Shown: positions 7,970 to 16,437, counted from the stretch's first letter. The stretch is DNA of 64,000 bases from Hyphomicrobium zavarzinii ATCC 27496 (GCF_000383415.1 NZ_KB911258.1:206267-270266); one strand, 5' to 3'. Translations and numbers: made by a program. The notes: generated from the letters alone by a model not told the origin.

Positions 7970-9340
7970 TTATTTCTTGAAGGCCGTGCACTTGGTTTCC
8001 GGCTGATCGACACCCAGCGTGTCGAGCTCCGTGAATTGATGCAGGAAGCCCGGTTGTGGCGAGACTGTTACGTGGATCTTGGCCGTTGCGATCAGGATCG
8101 GCTGGCGAAGCTGCCCGTTCCAAGCCCGGTAGGTGAGCTTCTGGCCCTTGAAGGCCGCAAGCTCGAACTCGGGCGAGCGCATGTAGGCGATGAGGTCCTT
8201 GGGGTCTGCCGTCTTCCGTCGCGTCGCCGCTTCGCCCACCGACCGCACGGCCATCCAGACGTTGTAGTCGAGCGGCCGCATCTGCCGTCCGGCGAGCCGT
8301 TTGAAGCGGTTCTGGAACTGCGTTCCGCCCCAGAGCTCGACAGCCGGATGCCACGTGGTGGCGAACAGGCCGGCGGTTCCGATCACCGGACGCGCCTGCC
8401 ATGTGCGATAGGGGAAATAGTCGCCAAAGAGCTCGCCCTCGTCCGCCACGACGACAACGTCATGCTCGGGGGCGCCCTGCATAAAGCCAGGAATCTGCTG
8501 CTGAATTTGTTCGAACCCGCCGTCGGAGCGTCGGCTGCCGGGATCGTACTTGAACTCCCGCTCCTCGACGATCTTGTGCCCGAAGCGCTTGGCGGTCCGC
8601 CGGATTGCCTCCGCGTAGGCCTTGTCCTCGGGAGTAGGGCCGACGACCAGCAGCCATTTGCGCCACTGTTTCCACGCCATGTATTGGCCGAGCGCGTCCG
8701 CGAGCATCGAGCGCGATGGAGCCGTGTGCTTGATGTTGATGCGGCACTGCTCCTCGCGAAGCGGCTCGTCCGGCTCGGATGCGTTGAAAATGACGGCATC
8801 CTTGTCTTTGAGAGCGTCGGCGAGCGCGAGCAGCGTCTCCGCCGAAGCGTCTGCCACGACGTAGGCGATGCCCTCGTCGACGCGCTTCTTCACCTCGGCG
8901 ACCAACTCGTCCGGCGAGGCCGATTGCACGATATCGAGCGCGAACTCCTGCTTGAGGAAGCGGCCGGTCGTGTTGTTGTCGGCAATCGCGAGCTTCGCGC
9001 CGGCCACTCCGTCATCGGGGGGCGGGATGTCGAGCAGCGACAGCGGCGGAAGCCGGTCCTCCCGGATCTCGCGTGCCATCAGGATGCGGATCTTCAGCAC
9101 CGAGGGATCGGCGGCGGCATCCGCCTTGGGTACCTCGGCCGGCGCAGCCGCGGGCGATTGCGCGGGCGCCTCTGCAGGTGAGGCCGCAGGCGCGCCCTCT
9201 TGGGCATAGCCGGCGAGCGGCGAGATCAGCAAGGCGACCGCCGCAGCGGCAAGGAAGGGTAAACCCCTAAGGAAGGGGCGGTGCGGGCGGCAGAAAACAG
9301 ACCGGGCGGGCCGTGGCCGCGGCCCAGTTGAAACGTTCAT
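7970..9340 (-). CDS. lutA: Periplasmic binding protein of the PQQ-dehydrogenase-associated/lut-like ABC transporter
   Basis: A 456-residue binding protein of the branched-chain amino acid receptor type, as annotated for PQQ-dependent alcohol dehydrogenase ABC systems. ATG 9340 is chosen because GGGAGG lies 7-12 nt upstream; a longer frame to 9496 has no ribosome site. After a signal segment (PFLAAAAVALLISPLAGYAQ) comes a low-complexity Ala/Pro/Glu linker of about 35 residues, then IRILMAREIREDRLPPLSLLD and two alpha/beta lobes (WLLVVGPTPEDKAYAEAIRR, HDVVVVADEGELFGDY). It is the first gene of the minus-strand set, divergent from the DUF2380 gene. Confidence 0.87.
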   Translation of the reverse strand: MNVSTGPRPRPARSVFCRPHRPFLRGLPFLAAAAVALLISPLAGYAQEGAPAASPAEAPAQSPAAAPAEVPKADAAADPSVLKIRILMAREIREDRLPPLSLLDIPPPDDGVAGAKLAIADNNTTGRFLKQEFALDIVQSASPDELVAEVKKRVDEGIAYVVADASAETLLALADALKDKDAVIFNASEPDEPLREEQCRINIKHTAPSRSMLADALGQYMAWKQWRKWLLVVGPTPEDKAYAEAIRRTAKRFGHKIVEEREFKYDPGSRRSDGGFEQIQQQIPGFMQGAPEHDVVVVADEGELFGDYFPYRTWQARPVIGTAGLFATTWHPAVELWGGTQFQNRFKRLAGRQMRPLDYNVWMAVRSVGEAATRRKTADPKDLIAYMRSPEFELAAFKGQKLTYRAWNGQLRQPILIATAKIHVTVSPQPGFLHQFTELDTLGVDQPETKCTAFKK

Positions 9341-9573
9341 GCGTTGTCCTCCCGGCGGACCCTCCGGCAATGCGGAATTGCCGGGTATATTGTAACATGT
9401 TCCCTGGGAAGATCGCATCGTATTGCCAATTGTCAAGCTCACCGGCTTTGGCCCTCGCGCTTTTGTTACACGCCGTGAAGGCAGCCTCGGGGACATAGCA
9501 CTTGCAAATCCGTCGTCATCAAACGCACGTTATAGTGTAAGCACTCCGTGCTTGTTGAGAACGGTAAGGTGAG

Positions 9574-10107
9574 ATGACACGAAGTCGAGTGGCGGCTTGG
9601 CTGGCGGTGGCAATGGTGACGAGCGTGGCGCTTTCCGGCGCCGCGGCGGCCGGCCAGAAGTTGGCAATTTTCCCGATCGATATGTCGTTTCCGCGAAGCG
9701 AGGACGATTTTTTCCTGGGAACCCGCGGCCCCAGCCCTGACGAGCAGCGGCGCCTGGACCAAGCCCACGCGGAGCTTCAGAAATTGCTGGCTGCGAGCGG
9801 GCGCTATGAGATCGTAGACATCGCGCCGCTCTCGAGCGAGATCACCGCCGCGCAGCCGATCTACAACTGCAACGGATGCGAGGTCGACATCGCGGCGAAG
9901 TCCAAGGCGGACCTCGTCATGACCGGCGTCATCGACAAGATCTCGGAAACGCACTTGAGCCTTACTGTCGCGATCGTAGACATTGCCAAAAGCAAGCTGG
10001 TGAGCAATTCAAGTGTGCTCATTCAGGGCAATACGGACGAAGCGTGGATGCACGGTGTTCGGTGGCTGACGAAAAATCGACTGTTGGCAGAGGAAAAGCC
10101 CAGATGA
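9574..10107 (+). CDS. DUF2380-type exported protein
   Basis: A 177-residue protein with a signal peptide (MTRSRVAAWLAVAMVTSVALSGAAAAG), then a KLAIFPIDMSFPR strand and a LVMTGVIDKISETHLSL segment typical of DUF2380. This family recurs near methanol and formaldehyde oxidation genes; its function is not known. A CNGC motif (about residues 107-110) could carry a disulfide or metal. Its TGA overlaps the ATG of the binding-protein gene (ATGA at 10104-10107), so it belongs to the importer operon. Confidence 0.75.
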   Translation: MTRSRVAAWLAVAMVTSVALSGAAAAGQKLAIFPIDMSFPRSEDDFFLGTRGPSPDEQRRLDQAHAELQKLLAASGRYEIVDIAPLSSEITAAQPIYNCNGCEVDIAAKSKADLVMTGVIDKISETHLSLTVAIVDIAKSKLVSNSSVLIQGNTDEAWMHGVRWLTKNRLLAEEKPR

Positions 10108-11090
10108 TCGATCGCCGCCGGCTTCTGGCCAGCACGGGGGTTGCCCTTGTTGCCGCCGTGTCGCCGTGGCCGCTCTTCGCTGCGGGCAATCCCTTGCGCC
10201 TCGCCTCCGTCAAGTACGGATCGCTGTCCTGGGTCATCAAGACGATCCAGCTTCTGGAGTTGGACAAGAAGGCGGGGCTGTCGTTCGAGGTGGTGGACGT
10301 CGCGTCCAACCAGGCCGGCCCCATCGCGCTTCTAGGTGACGGCGCCGACGTGATCGTCTCCGACTGGACCTGGGCCATGCGCCAGCGCTCGCTCGGCGAG
10401 AAGCTCAAGTTCTCTCCCTATTCCTCGGCTCTCGGCTCTCTCGTCGTCCCTGAGAAGAGCGACATCTCCGGGATCTCGGGGCTCGAAGGCAAAGCGCTCG
10501 GCGTTGCAGGCTCCGCCATCGACAAGAGCTGGCTCCTTCTCAGGGCCTATTCGAAGAAGCGCCTCGGGCGCGACATGGCAGAATACGCGCACCCGTCGTT
10601 CGGCGCCGCGCCTCTTCTGGCCGAGGAGATCCGCTCCGGCCGCATCGACGCCGTGCTGAATTTCTGGACTTACGCGGCGCGTCTCACCGGAAGCGGCTTC
10701 AAGCAACTTCTCACGGTGAGCGACATCATGAAGGATCTCGGCATCGATCCCGTACCCTCGCTCGTTGGCTTTATCTGGAAGGAGGATTACGAGGCGACGC
10801 ACGGCGCCGAGATCACGAAGCTTCTTTCGGTGGTGCAGCAGGCCAACGACGTGCTCGCGACCGACGATGCGGCCTGGGAGCCGTTGCGTCCGCTGGTGAA
10901 GCCCGCATCCGAAGGCGAGTTCCGCTCCATCATCGCGTCCTATCGTGCGGGAATTCCGAAGCCCTGGGGCCTGGAGGAGCTGAAGGCGGCCGAGAGGCTC
11001 ATGCAGGTTCTGGTCGAGGCCGGCGATGCCGAGCTGATGGGCCGCGGTACTGAATTCGATCCCAAGCTTTTCCACCATGCAGCGACTTAA
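10104..11090 (+). CDS. ABC transporter substrate-binding protein (SsuA/NMT1-like)
   Basis: A 328-residue periplasmic binding protein that starts MIDRRRLLASTGVALVAAVSPWPLF, a signal peptide with a twin-arginine-like RRR. The start overlaps the DUF2380 stop by 4 nt, which excludes the longer upstream frame. The body has the features of aliphatic sulfonate/taurine/thiamine-precursor receptors: LRLASVKYGSLSWVIKTIQ, a VIVSDWTWAM hinge and a RIDAVLNFWTYAARL segment. The substrate is unknown. Since mfnB and other methylofuran genes directly follow the ATPase, a precursor or cofactor-related substrate is a reasonable inference. Confidence 0.88.
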   Translation: MIDRRRLLASTGVALVAAVSPWPLFAAGNPLRLASVKYGSLSWVIKTIQLLELDKKAGLSFEVVDVASNQAGPIALLGDGADVIVSDWTWAMRQRSLGEKLKFSPYSSALGSLVVPEKSDISGISGLEGKALGVAGSAIDKSWLLLRAYSKKRLGRDMAEYAHPSFGAAPLLAEEIRSGRIDAVLNFWTYAARLTGSGFKQLLTVSDIMKDLGIDPVPSLVGFIWKEDYEATHGAEITKLLSVVQQANDVLATDDAAWEPLRPLVKPASEGEFRSIIASYRAGIPKPWGLEELKAAERLMQVLVEAGDAELMGRGTEFDPKLFHHAAT

Positions 11091-11865
11091 CACAGCCTCC
11101 CGCGCACGATCCGATCAGTCTCTCCTCGTGCGGGTCGCATGGGGGCTCGGCTCCATTGCGGGCTTCCTCCTGTTCTGGGAGGTGATGGCGCTGATCATCC
11201 AGCATCGCCATTTGCCGACGCCCACGGTGGTGTTCTCCGCAATGATGCGCGAGCTTGCGAGCGGCGAGCTGCTCTATCATATCGGCGTCACGCTCTATCG
11301 TGTGGTCATCGCCTTCGCGGTGGCGATGTTGATCGGCTCCAGCATCGGTATTTTTCTCGGGCGCAACGCGCGGGCCGACCGCTTCTTCGATAGCTGGCTC
11401 ATTCTGTTTCTGAACCTGCCGGCGCTCGTCATCATCATTCTCTGTTACGTCTGGTTCGGCCGCACGGAAGTGGCCGCTATCACCGCAGTCGCCGTGAATA
11501 AGATTCCGAACGTCGCCGTCACGGTGCGAGAAGGCGCGCGCAGTCTGTCGCGCGATCTCGCAGAGATGGCGCACATGTATCGCTTCGGCCGCTGGAAGAC
11601 GCTGCGCCACGTCACGCTTCCGCAGCTGGCGCCGTTCTTCCTCGCCTCCGCCCGCACCGGTCTTTCTCTCGTCTGGAAGATCGTGCTCGTCGTCGAGCTG
11701 CTCGGGCGCTCCAACGGTGTGGGCTTTCAGCTCGGCACCTACTTTCAGATGTTCGACGTCTCGATGATCCTGGCCTACGCCTTGGCCTTCATCATTCTCG
11801 TCCAGCTCATCGAGTTCGGCATTCTTCAGCCGATCGCCGCACGGGTGAACAGATGGCGCCGCTGA
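11077..11865 (+). CDS. ABC transporter permease (SsuC/TauC-like)
   Basis: A 262-residue inner-membrane permease of the binding-protein-dependent family with six predicted membrane segments. The EAA loop, EMAHMYRFGRWKTLRHVTLPQLAPF (about residues 165-190), contacts the ATPase. The frame overlaps the binding-protein gene by 14 nt and the ATPase gene by 13 nt. The first 20 residues are basic and polar before the first membrane helix (GSIAGFLLFWEVMALII). Confidence 0.9.
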   Translation: MQRLNTASRARSDQSLLVRVAWGLGSIAGFLLFWEVMALIIQHRHLPTPTVVFSAMMRELASGELLYHIGVTLYRVVIAFAVAMLIGSSIGIFLGRNARADRFFDSWLILFLNLPALVIIILCYVWFGRTEVAAITAVAVNKIPNVAVTVREGARSLSRDLAEMAHMYRFGRWKTLRHVTLPQLAPFFLASARTGLSLVWKIVLVVELLGRSNGVGFQLGTYFQMFDVSMILAYALAFIILVQLIEFGILQPIAARVNRWRR

Positions 11866-12593
11866 ACGACACGCCGGCAGGCGCGCTGAAAATCCGCGTG
11901 AAACGCAAGATCTATCCCGCCTCCGGCGTGCGCGCAGAGCAGCCGGTGCTGAAGGACATCGCAATCGACATAGAGCCGCGCTCGTTCGTGGTGCTCACAG
12001 GACCTTCGGGCTGCGGAAAGTCGACCCTCCTCAACATCATTGCCGGGCTCGACAGCGAGTACGAGGGCGAGGTGGCGCTGGGCGGCCCCGACACCAGGCT
12101 CGGCTACATCTTCCAGTCGCCCCGGCTTCTGCCCTGGCGCACCGTTTACGAAAACATCGCGCTCGCGCTTCCGGATGGTGACGCCCGTCACGGCCGCATC
12201 GAGGACATGCTGCGCCAGGTCGGTCTCGAAGGCTTCTCCTCCCAGTATCCGGAACGCCTTTCGCTCGGTATGCAAAGGCGCGCCGCGCTCGCCAGAGGCT
12301 TTATTACCGAGCCGGACGTGCTGCTGATGGACGAGCCGTTCGTCTCCCTCGACGATCCCACGGCCCAGGGGCTGCGCGAGCTTCTGATCGGCCTCTGGAA
12401 CCGGCGCCCGACCACGGTGATCTTTGTCACCCACGACCGCGCCGAATCCGTGATGCTGGGCACCCGTATCTTGCGCATGTCCGGTACAAATGCGACTATT
12501 GTCCAAGACGAGACCGTGCGCCTCTCCCCGTCCGAGCGGACCGATCGGGACAAGGTGCTGGCCGAGCAAAGACGCATTTTTCGCGAGACGTGA
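11853..12593 (+). CDS. ABC transporter ATP-binding protein (SsuB/TauB-like)
   Basis: A 246-residue ATPase with Walker A GPSGCGKST (about residues 49-57), Walker B VLLMDEPFVSLD and switch region VTHDRAES. The signature reads LSLGMQRRAALAR in place of the usual LSGGMQQR; the Gly-to-Leu change is seen in some SsuB-like subunits but is worth noting. It completes the binding protein-permease-ATPase set, and mfnB starts 11 nt after its stop. Confidence 0.9.
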   Translation: MAPLNDTPAGALKIRVKRKIYPASGVRAEQPVLKDIAIDIEPRSFVVLTGPSGCGKSTLLNIIAGLDSEYEGEVALGGPDTRLGYIFQSPRLLPWRTVYENIALALPDGDARHGRIEDMLRQVGLEGFSSQYPERLSLGMQRRAALARGFITEPDVLLMDEPFVSLDDPTAQGLRELLIGLWNRRPTTVIFVTHDRAESVMLGTRILRMSGTNATIVQDETVRLSPSERTDRDKVLAEQRRIFRET

Positions 12594-12603
12594 GCCCATC
12601 CAA

Positions 12604-13353
12604 ATGACGACGACGAAGCATCGGCTCGTCCGCCTCCTTGCAAGCGTGACGTCCGAGGCAGAGGCGCGGGTCGCCGCCGCCCATGGCGCCGACATCGTCG
12701 ACTGCAAAGATCCGGCCGCTGGAGCGCTAGGCGCCCTTCCTCATGAGGTTGTGGCGGCGGTCCGCAAGGCGCTGCCCGCCCATGTGCCGGTCAGCGCAAC
12801 CATCGGCGATCTCGCGCCGGAGCCTTCGCCCGTGGTGGAGGCCGCGCGCGCCATGGCCGCGACGGGGTGCGACATCGTCAAGATCGGCATCTTCCCGGGC
12901 GGCGACGCGCGCGCGACCATCGACGCGCTTGGCCGCGATCTCGCGCCGTCGACACCGCTCGTGGCCGTTCTCCTTGCGGATGCACCGCTCGATCTGGGGC
13001 TCGTGTCGGCGTTGGGTGAGGCGGGCTTTGCGGGCGTTATGCTCGACACCGCGACGAAAGACGGCCGCACGCTGCTCGATCATCGCACGCCCGCCGAGCT
13101 GTCCGCCTTCATCGCGGAAGCCCGCGCCGCGGGGCTCATGGCTGGTCTCGCCGGATCGCTTCGCCTCGCGCAGGTTCCCGTCCTGTTGACGCTCGGCCCA
13201 GACGTGCTCGGGTTCCGGGGCGCGCTCTGCCGCGCGGCCGACCGTCGTGCCGCCCTCGATGCCACCGCGCTCGCCGCCGTGCGCCGCGCCATCCCGCAAC
13301 CAAAGAATCCAGCCGGCCCATCGGCTGGCCTAGAGTTGGAAACCACACCGTGA
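12604..13353 (+). CDS. mfnB: (5-formylfuran-3-yl)methyl phosphate synthase MfnB
   Basis: First enzyme of methylofuran synthesis; in archaea MfnB condenses two glyceraldehyde-3-phosphate into the furan phosphate. ATG 12604 gives a protein starting MTTTKHRLVRLLASV, the normal start of the family, whereas the longer frame runs into the ATPase gene. The predicted Schiff-base lysines are visible: Lys in DIVDCKDPAAG (about residue 36) and Lys in MLDTATKDG (about 155). The barrel strand HVPVSATIGDL is also conserved. At 249 residues it is close to the archaeal length. Its stop overlaps the next start (GTGA). Confidence 0.9.
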   Translation: MTTTKHRLVRLLASVTSEAEARVAAAHGADIVDCKDPAAGALGALPHEVVAAVRKALPAHVPVSATIGDLAPEPSPVVEAARAMAATGCDIVKIGIFPGGDARATIDALGRDLAPSTPLVAVLLADAPLDLGLVSALGEAGFAGVMLDTATKDGRTLLDHRTPAELSAFIAEARAAGLMAGLAGSLRLAQVPVLLTLGPDVLGFRGALCRAADRRAALDATALAAVRRAIPQPKNPAGPSAGLELETTP

Positions 13354-13760
13354 CTACGATCGAGACGGCACGCGCCGCAACGGCATCGCCCACGCAAAAA
13401 GCGTCCGAGGCGCTGGGGCGGGACTGCATCTTCCTCAAGGATTGGGTGATCGACTGCAACATCGGCGTCTATGCCGAGGAGAAGGGCGTCACGCAGAAGG
13501 TGCGCCTGACTGTCGATGCTTATCTTGCGCCCGCCGTCCGCGCGTCCGAGGACGACATGGACACGGTGCCGTCCTACACCGACATCATCGATGCGGTGAA
13601 CGACATCACGAGCGCCGGACACATCAATCTCCTCGAGACATTCGCCGAGCAGATCGCCGAGCGCGGCCTCCAGGATCGCCGCATCGAGGCCATGCGCGTC
13701 CGCATCGAGAAGCTGGAGCGCGGCCCTGTGCGCGGCGTCGAGATCTATCGAACGAGGTAG
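13350..13760 (+). CDS. Dihydroneopterin aldolase-like protein (FolB family)
   Basis: A 136-residue protein whose core, from about residue 26, matches FolB/FolX: IFLKDWVIDCNIGVYAEEKGVTQKVRLTVDA, then YTDIIDAVNDITSAGHINLLETFAEQIAERGL, where the LLETFAE segment holds the pterin-binding Glu. The N-terminal 25 residues are extra and low in complexity. The start is GTG at 13350, overlapping mfnB. Dihydroneopterin aldolases of this subgroup are found with H4MPT genes in methylotrophs, suggesting a role in making the pterin part of H4MPT rather than folate. Confidence 0.85.
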   Translation: MTTIETARAATASPTQKASEALGRDCIFLKDWVIDCNIGVYAEEKGVTQKVRLTVDAYLAPAVRASEDDMDTVPSYTDIIDAVNDITSAGHINLLETFAEQIAERGLQDRRIEAMRVRIEKLERGPVRGVEIYRTR

Positions 13761-13768
13761 ACCGGGCC

Positions 13769-14449
13769 GTGACCGCGCTCGTGCTCAAGATCGGAGGCAG
13801 CCTCGCGGAAAGCGGGCGGCTTCGTGCGCTCTTGGGCCTGGTGCGCCGTGCGCGCCGCTCTGTTGTCGTGGTGCCGGGCGGCGGCCCGTTCGCGGATGCC
13901 GTACGCGAGACGCAGGCCCTTCTCCGGTTCTCCGACGAAGCGGCTCACGACATGGCGCTTCTCGCCATGCACCAGATGGCGGAGGCGATGATCGCCATCG
14001 AGCCGCGCCTCGTCGCGGCCGACACGCTGATTGGCATGGAGCGCGCCTGGCGCTGCAGGCGCATCCCGGTCTGGCTGCCTGCGAAGCTCTGCGCGGGCGA
14101 CCGGCGCATTCCGCGCGACTGGAGCATTACCTCCGATGGTTTGGCCGCGCGCCTCGCCGAGCGCTTGGGGAACGTCGAGGTGGCCCTCGTCAAATCGCGG
14201 ACGGTGCGCCGCACGATGGCGGCGAAAACGCTCGCTCGCCAAGGCATCGTCGATCCCGTGTTTCCCGTCATCGTGGAACGGGCCGATCTGGCCTGGCGGG
14301 TGCTCGGCCCGGGAGAGGACGCCGCGCTCTCGGCCCTCCTCGACGTCGCTCCTCAGAGAGCGCCGCGCACGCCTTCTCCCAGCCGCCGCGCGCTGAGATC
14401 GACGGCGCGCGGCATCCGTGCTAGGGCCGCAGCGGGCAGGCCGAAGTAA
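13769..14449 (+). CDS. Amino-acid-kinase-family protein, MfnE-like (methylofuran synthesis)
   Basis: A 226-residue kinase of the aspartokinase/uridylate kinase fold. It begins with the typical VLKIGGSLAESGRL strand and has the VVVPGGGPFADAVRE loop and ITSDGLAARLAERLG. The GTG start at 13769 is 8 nt after the FolB-like stop, with GAGG upstream; an ATG-initiated longer frame is a shadow over the folB-like gene. In methylofuran synthesis MfnE makes the furan diphosphate, and the linkage to mfnB supports that role. The last 30 residues (after SALLDVAP) are Arg/Ser/Pro-rich and absent from the kinase core. Confidence 0.82.
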   Translation: MTALVLKIGGSLAESGRLRALLGLVRRARRSVVVVPGGGPFADAVRETQALLRFSDEAAHDMALLAMHQMAEAMIAIEPRLVAADTLIGMERAWRCRRIPVWLPAKLCAGDRRIPRDWSITSDGLAARLAERLGNVEVALVKSRTVRRTMAAKTLARQGIVDPVFPVIVERADLAWRVLGPGEDAALSALLDVAPQRAPRTPSPSRRALRSTARGIRARAAAGRPK

Positions 14450-14481
14450 TCCGCACGACACCAAGCCGAGGGGAGGCGCGA

Positions 14482-15066
14482 ATGCCACGCATCGTCGAGG
14501 CCATCGTCACGACGACAAATGCCGCGGGGGTGCCCCACATCGCCCCTCTGGGCCTCATCGAGGATGGCGCGGGCTGGATCATCGCGCCCTTCAAGCCGTC
14601 GCGCACGCTCGACAATCTCATGGCCAATCCGGCGGCGGTGGCGAGCCACACGGGCGATGTGCGGGTTTTCGCGGGCTGCATCACCGGCCGCAGGGATTGG
14701 CCCACCGTGCCGGCCGACGTGGTCAAAGGCGTACGTCTGAAGGATGCGGTCTCCCACTGGGAGCTGGCCGTCGAGCGCATCAGCGAGGATGATGTGCGGC
14801 CCCGGTTTCACTGCCGCATCGTGCACGCGGCAAGCCATTCCGTTTGGAGCGGCTACAACAGGGCCGAAGCCGCCGTTCTGGAGCTTGCGGTGCTGTCGAC
14901 CCGGCTGTCCATGCTGCCGCCGGAAAAGATCGATGCCGAACTGAAGTATCTCGAGATCGCGATCTCGAAGACCGCAGGCCCGCGCGAGATGGAGGCTTGG
15001 GAGTGGCTGATGGAGCGTATTCGCGCCTATCGCAGCGGCAATGCGGAAGCCGCGAGCAAAAAGTAA
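14482..15066 (+). CDS. DUF447 flavin-reductase-like protein of the H4MPT locus
   Basis: A 194-residue protein of the DUF447 family, a split-barrel fold related to FMN-binding proteins, found in methanogens and H4MPT-using methylotrophs. Typical parts are VEAIVTTTNAAGVPHIAPLGL at the start, NPAAVASHTGDVRVFAGCITG, and a WSGYNRAEAAVLELAVL segment in the helical C-terminal half. The biochemical role is not established; it is presumed to act in C1 cofactor synthesis. It follows the MfnE-like gene with 32 nt between. Confidence 0.85.
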   Translation: MPRIVEAIVTTTNAAGVPHIAPLGLIEDGAGWIIAPFKPSRTLDNLMANPAAVASHTGDVRVFAGCITGRRDWPTVPADVVKGVRLKDAVSHWELAVERISEDDVRPRFHCRIVHAASHSVWSGYNRAEAAVLELAVLSTRLSMLPPEKIDAELKYLEIAISKTAGPREMEAWEWLMERIRAYRSGNAEAASKK

Positions 15067-15082
15067 AGAAAACCTTCCGCGC

Positions 15083-15220
15083 TTAGACAGCCGAAGCCAG
15101 TTGCGCCGCTTTTGCGCGTGCGCGGTGACGTGCGACCAGGAACGTCGTGATGCCAACGGCCAGAACGATGAGGCCCCCCGGCATGACGATAGCTGCAAGA
15201 ATTGTGAGCGCCGTTTTCAT
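15083..15220 (-). CDS. 45-residue single-pass membrane mini-protein
   Basis: A small open frame between the convergent DUF447 and mfnF genes. The ATG at 15220 has GGGAGAGG 4-11 nt upstream, a strong ribosome site. The product has one hydrophobic helix with a central proline (LTILAAIVMPGGLIVLAVG), then TTFLVARHRARAKAAQLAS, so the basic tail should stay in the cytoplasm. I do not recognise a family. It ends 17 nt past the DUF447 stop on the opposite strand. The ribosome site and the membrane-helix layout argue that it is a real gene. Confidence 0.5.
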   Translation of the reverse strand: MKTALTILAAIVMPGGLIVLAVGITTFLVARHRARAKAAQLASAV

Positions 15221-15405
15221 GGCCTCTCCCCGATTGAGGCTTGTTGTTCATTATGGGTTGAGTCTAGCAGCAACGCATTAGAGGCCGCTTCAGATGGCCG
15301 CATGTATCAGAGGAAAACTTTTAAGACCTTTGTAAGGAGTTGCAGCGCAGCCGCAGTCACGCAGGCACGAAGCGCGCATGCACCGCAGTTATGTTCAACG
15401 ATGTC

Positions 15406-16437
15406 TTATTGCGTTGCGGCGCCGAGCAGCCGCGCCACGGCCACCGCAGGCGCGCATCCCGTCGCCCACGCCTCGCACGATTGATCGGCATTGGCGAGCG
15501 TGCCGAAGCGCACGACGGGCCGTCCCAACCGCCGGGCGATCTCCTCGATCTCTCCAGCGCCGATGCCTGCAGCTACGATCGGAGCCGTTGCAAGCAGAGG
15601 TGCCGCGGAAAGAACGCGTGCCGCGCCGTCATGAATCGAACGGAGCTGACACTCGCGCACGAACGCCGCCGTCTGGCGCCAGTCCTCGGCCTTGCCGTCT
15701 CGCGCATCCCGCCCCAGCATGCGCCCTAGCCGCGCAACGCTCTCCTCGAGCGATTTGCCCTTTCCGTCCGCCGTCGCGTGCTGGTCGATCTCCGTGAGGT
15801 CGTAACCGAGGATGCGGCGCACGTCGGCCATGGTCGCGAGATACTCGCGCGCAAATCCAACGCGCTCGCCGCGGAACGGTGCCTCGGTCGTAACCCCCAT
15901 TACAGCCGTCCGCGTGAAGCCCGTATAGACAAGCTCTCCGGAAATCTGCCGTTCGGCGTCGGTAAAGCCGCGCGGGGCCGGTGAGCCGGACGAGATCGGA
16001 ATGATGTCGGCCGTCGTCGATCCGAAATCGATCAGCAACGCGTCCGCCATGCTGCTGCCGATGAAGGCCGCCGTCGCAAGAAAATTGGTCGAGCCCACGT
16101 CGCCCGGATGATGGCATGCCTCTTCGGCACGGCCGAAGCCGCGCGGCCCCATCCAGAATCGCGCCTTGTCTCCGAACTCCCGCGACAGGCGCGCGACGAG
16201 GGTTGCGACGCCGGTCTCCCGGTCGGGAAAGAGATCGGACAGCTCACCCGTCATGGTGATCGCAACCGAGCGTGCGCTGGAAATCAGGGCATGGGCCTCC
16301 GCCAGCGCGGTGTCGAGCTTGTCGAGGCCTTGCCAGAGCGGGCAGGCGATCTGACGCACGGCAACGGTGCGCGCAGCCTCGACCAGCGCCACCTTGAGGT
16401 GCGCGCCGCCCACATCCAGACCCGCCGTCATGCCCAT
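15406..16437 (-). CDS. mfnF: H4MPT-linked C1-transfer protein, MfnF-like (hydantoinase/oxoprolinase fold)
   Basis: A 343-residue protein of the ASKHA/hydantoinaseA-like family annotated as H4MPT-linked C1 transfer pathway protein. In methanogens this family is MfnF, which joins the aminomethylfuran diphosphate to glutamyl-tyramine. It begins with the phosphate-binding GLDVGGAHLKVALVE and has ALLIDFGSTTADIIPI in the middle. ATG 16437 is chosen for GAGGAG about 9-14 nt upstream; the frame to 16536 has no ribosome site. It is transcribed away from the HisA-like gene, leaving a 187-nt divergent promoter region. Confidence 0.87.
   Translation of the reverse strand: MGMTAGLDVGGAHLKVALVEAARTVAVRQIACPLWQGLDKLDTALAEAHALISSARSVAITMTGELSDLFPDRETGVATLVARLSREFGDKARFWMGPRGFGRAEEACHHPGDVGSTNFLATAAFIGSSMADALLIDFGSTTADIIPISSGSPAPRGFTDAERQISGELVYTGFTRTAVMGVTTEAPFRGERVGFAREYLATMADVRRILGYDLTEIDQHATADGKGKSLEESVARLGRMLGRDARDGKAEDWRQTAAFVRECQLRSIHDGAARVLSAAPLLATAPIVAAGIGAGEIEEIARRLGRPVVRFGTLANADQSCEAWATGCAPAVAVARLLGAATQ

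Noticed and set aside
9380-9475. TTGTAACATG and TTGTTACACG as a regulator site between the divergent operons
   Set aside because: The two elements are short, 70 nt apart and imperfect; not enough to claim an operator.
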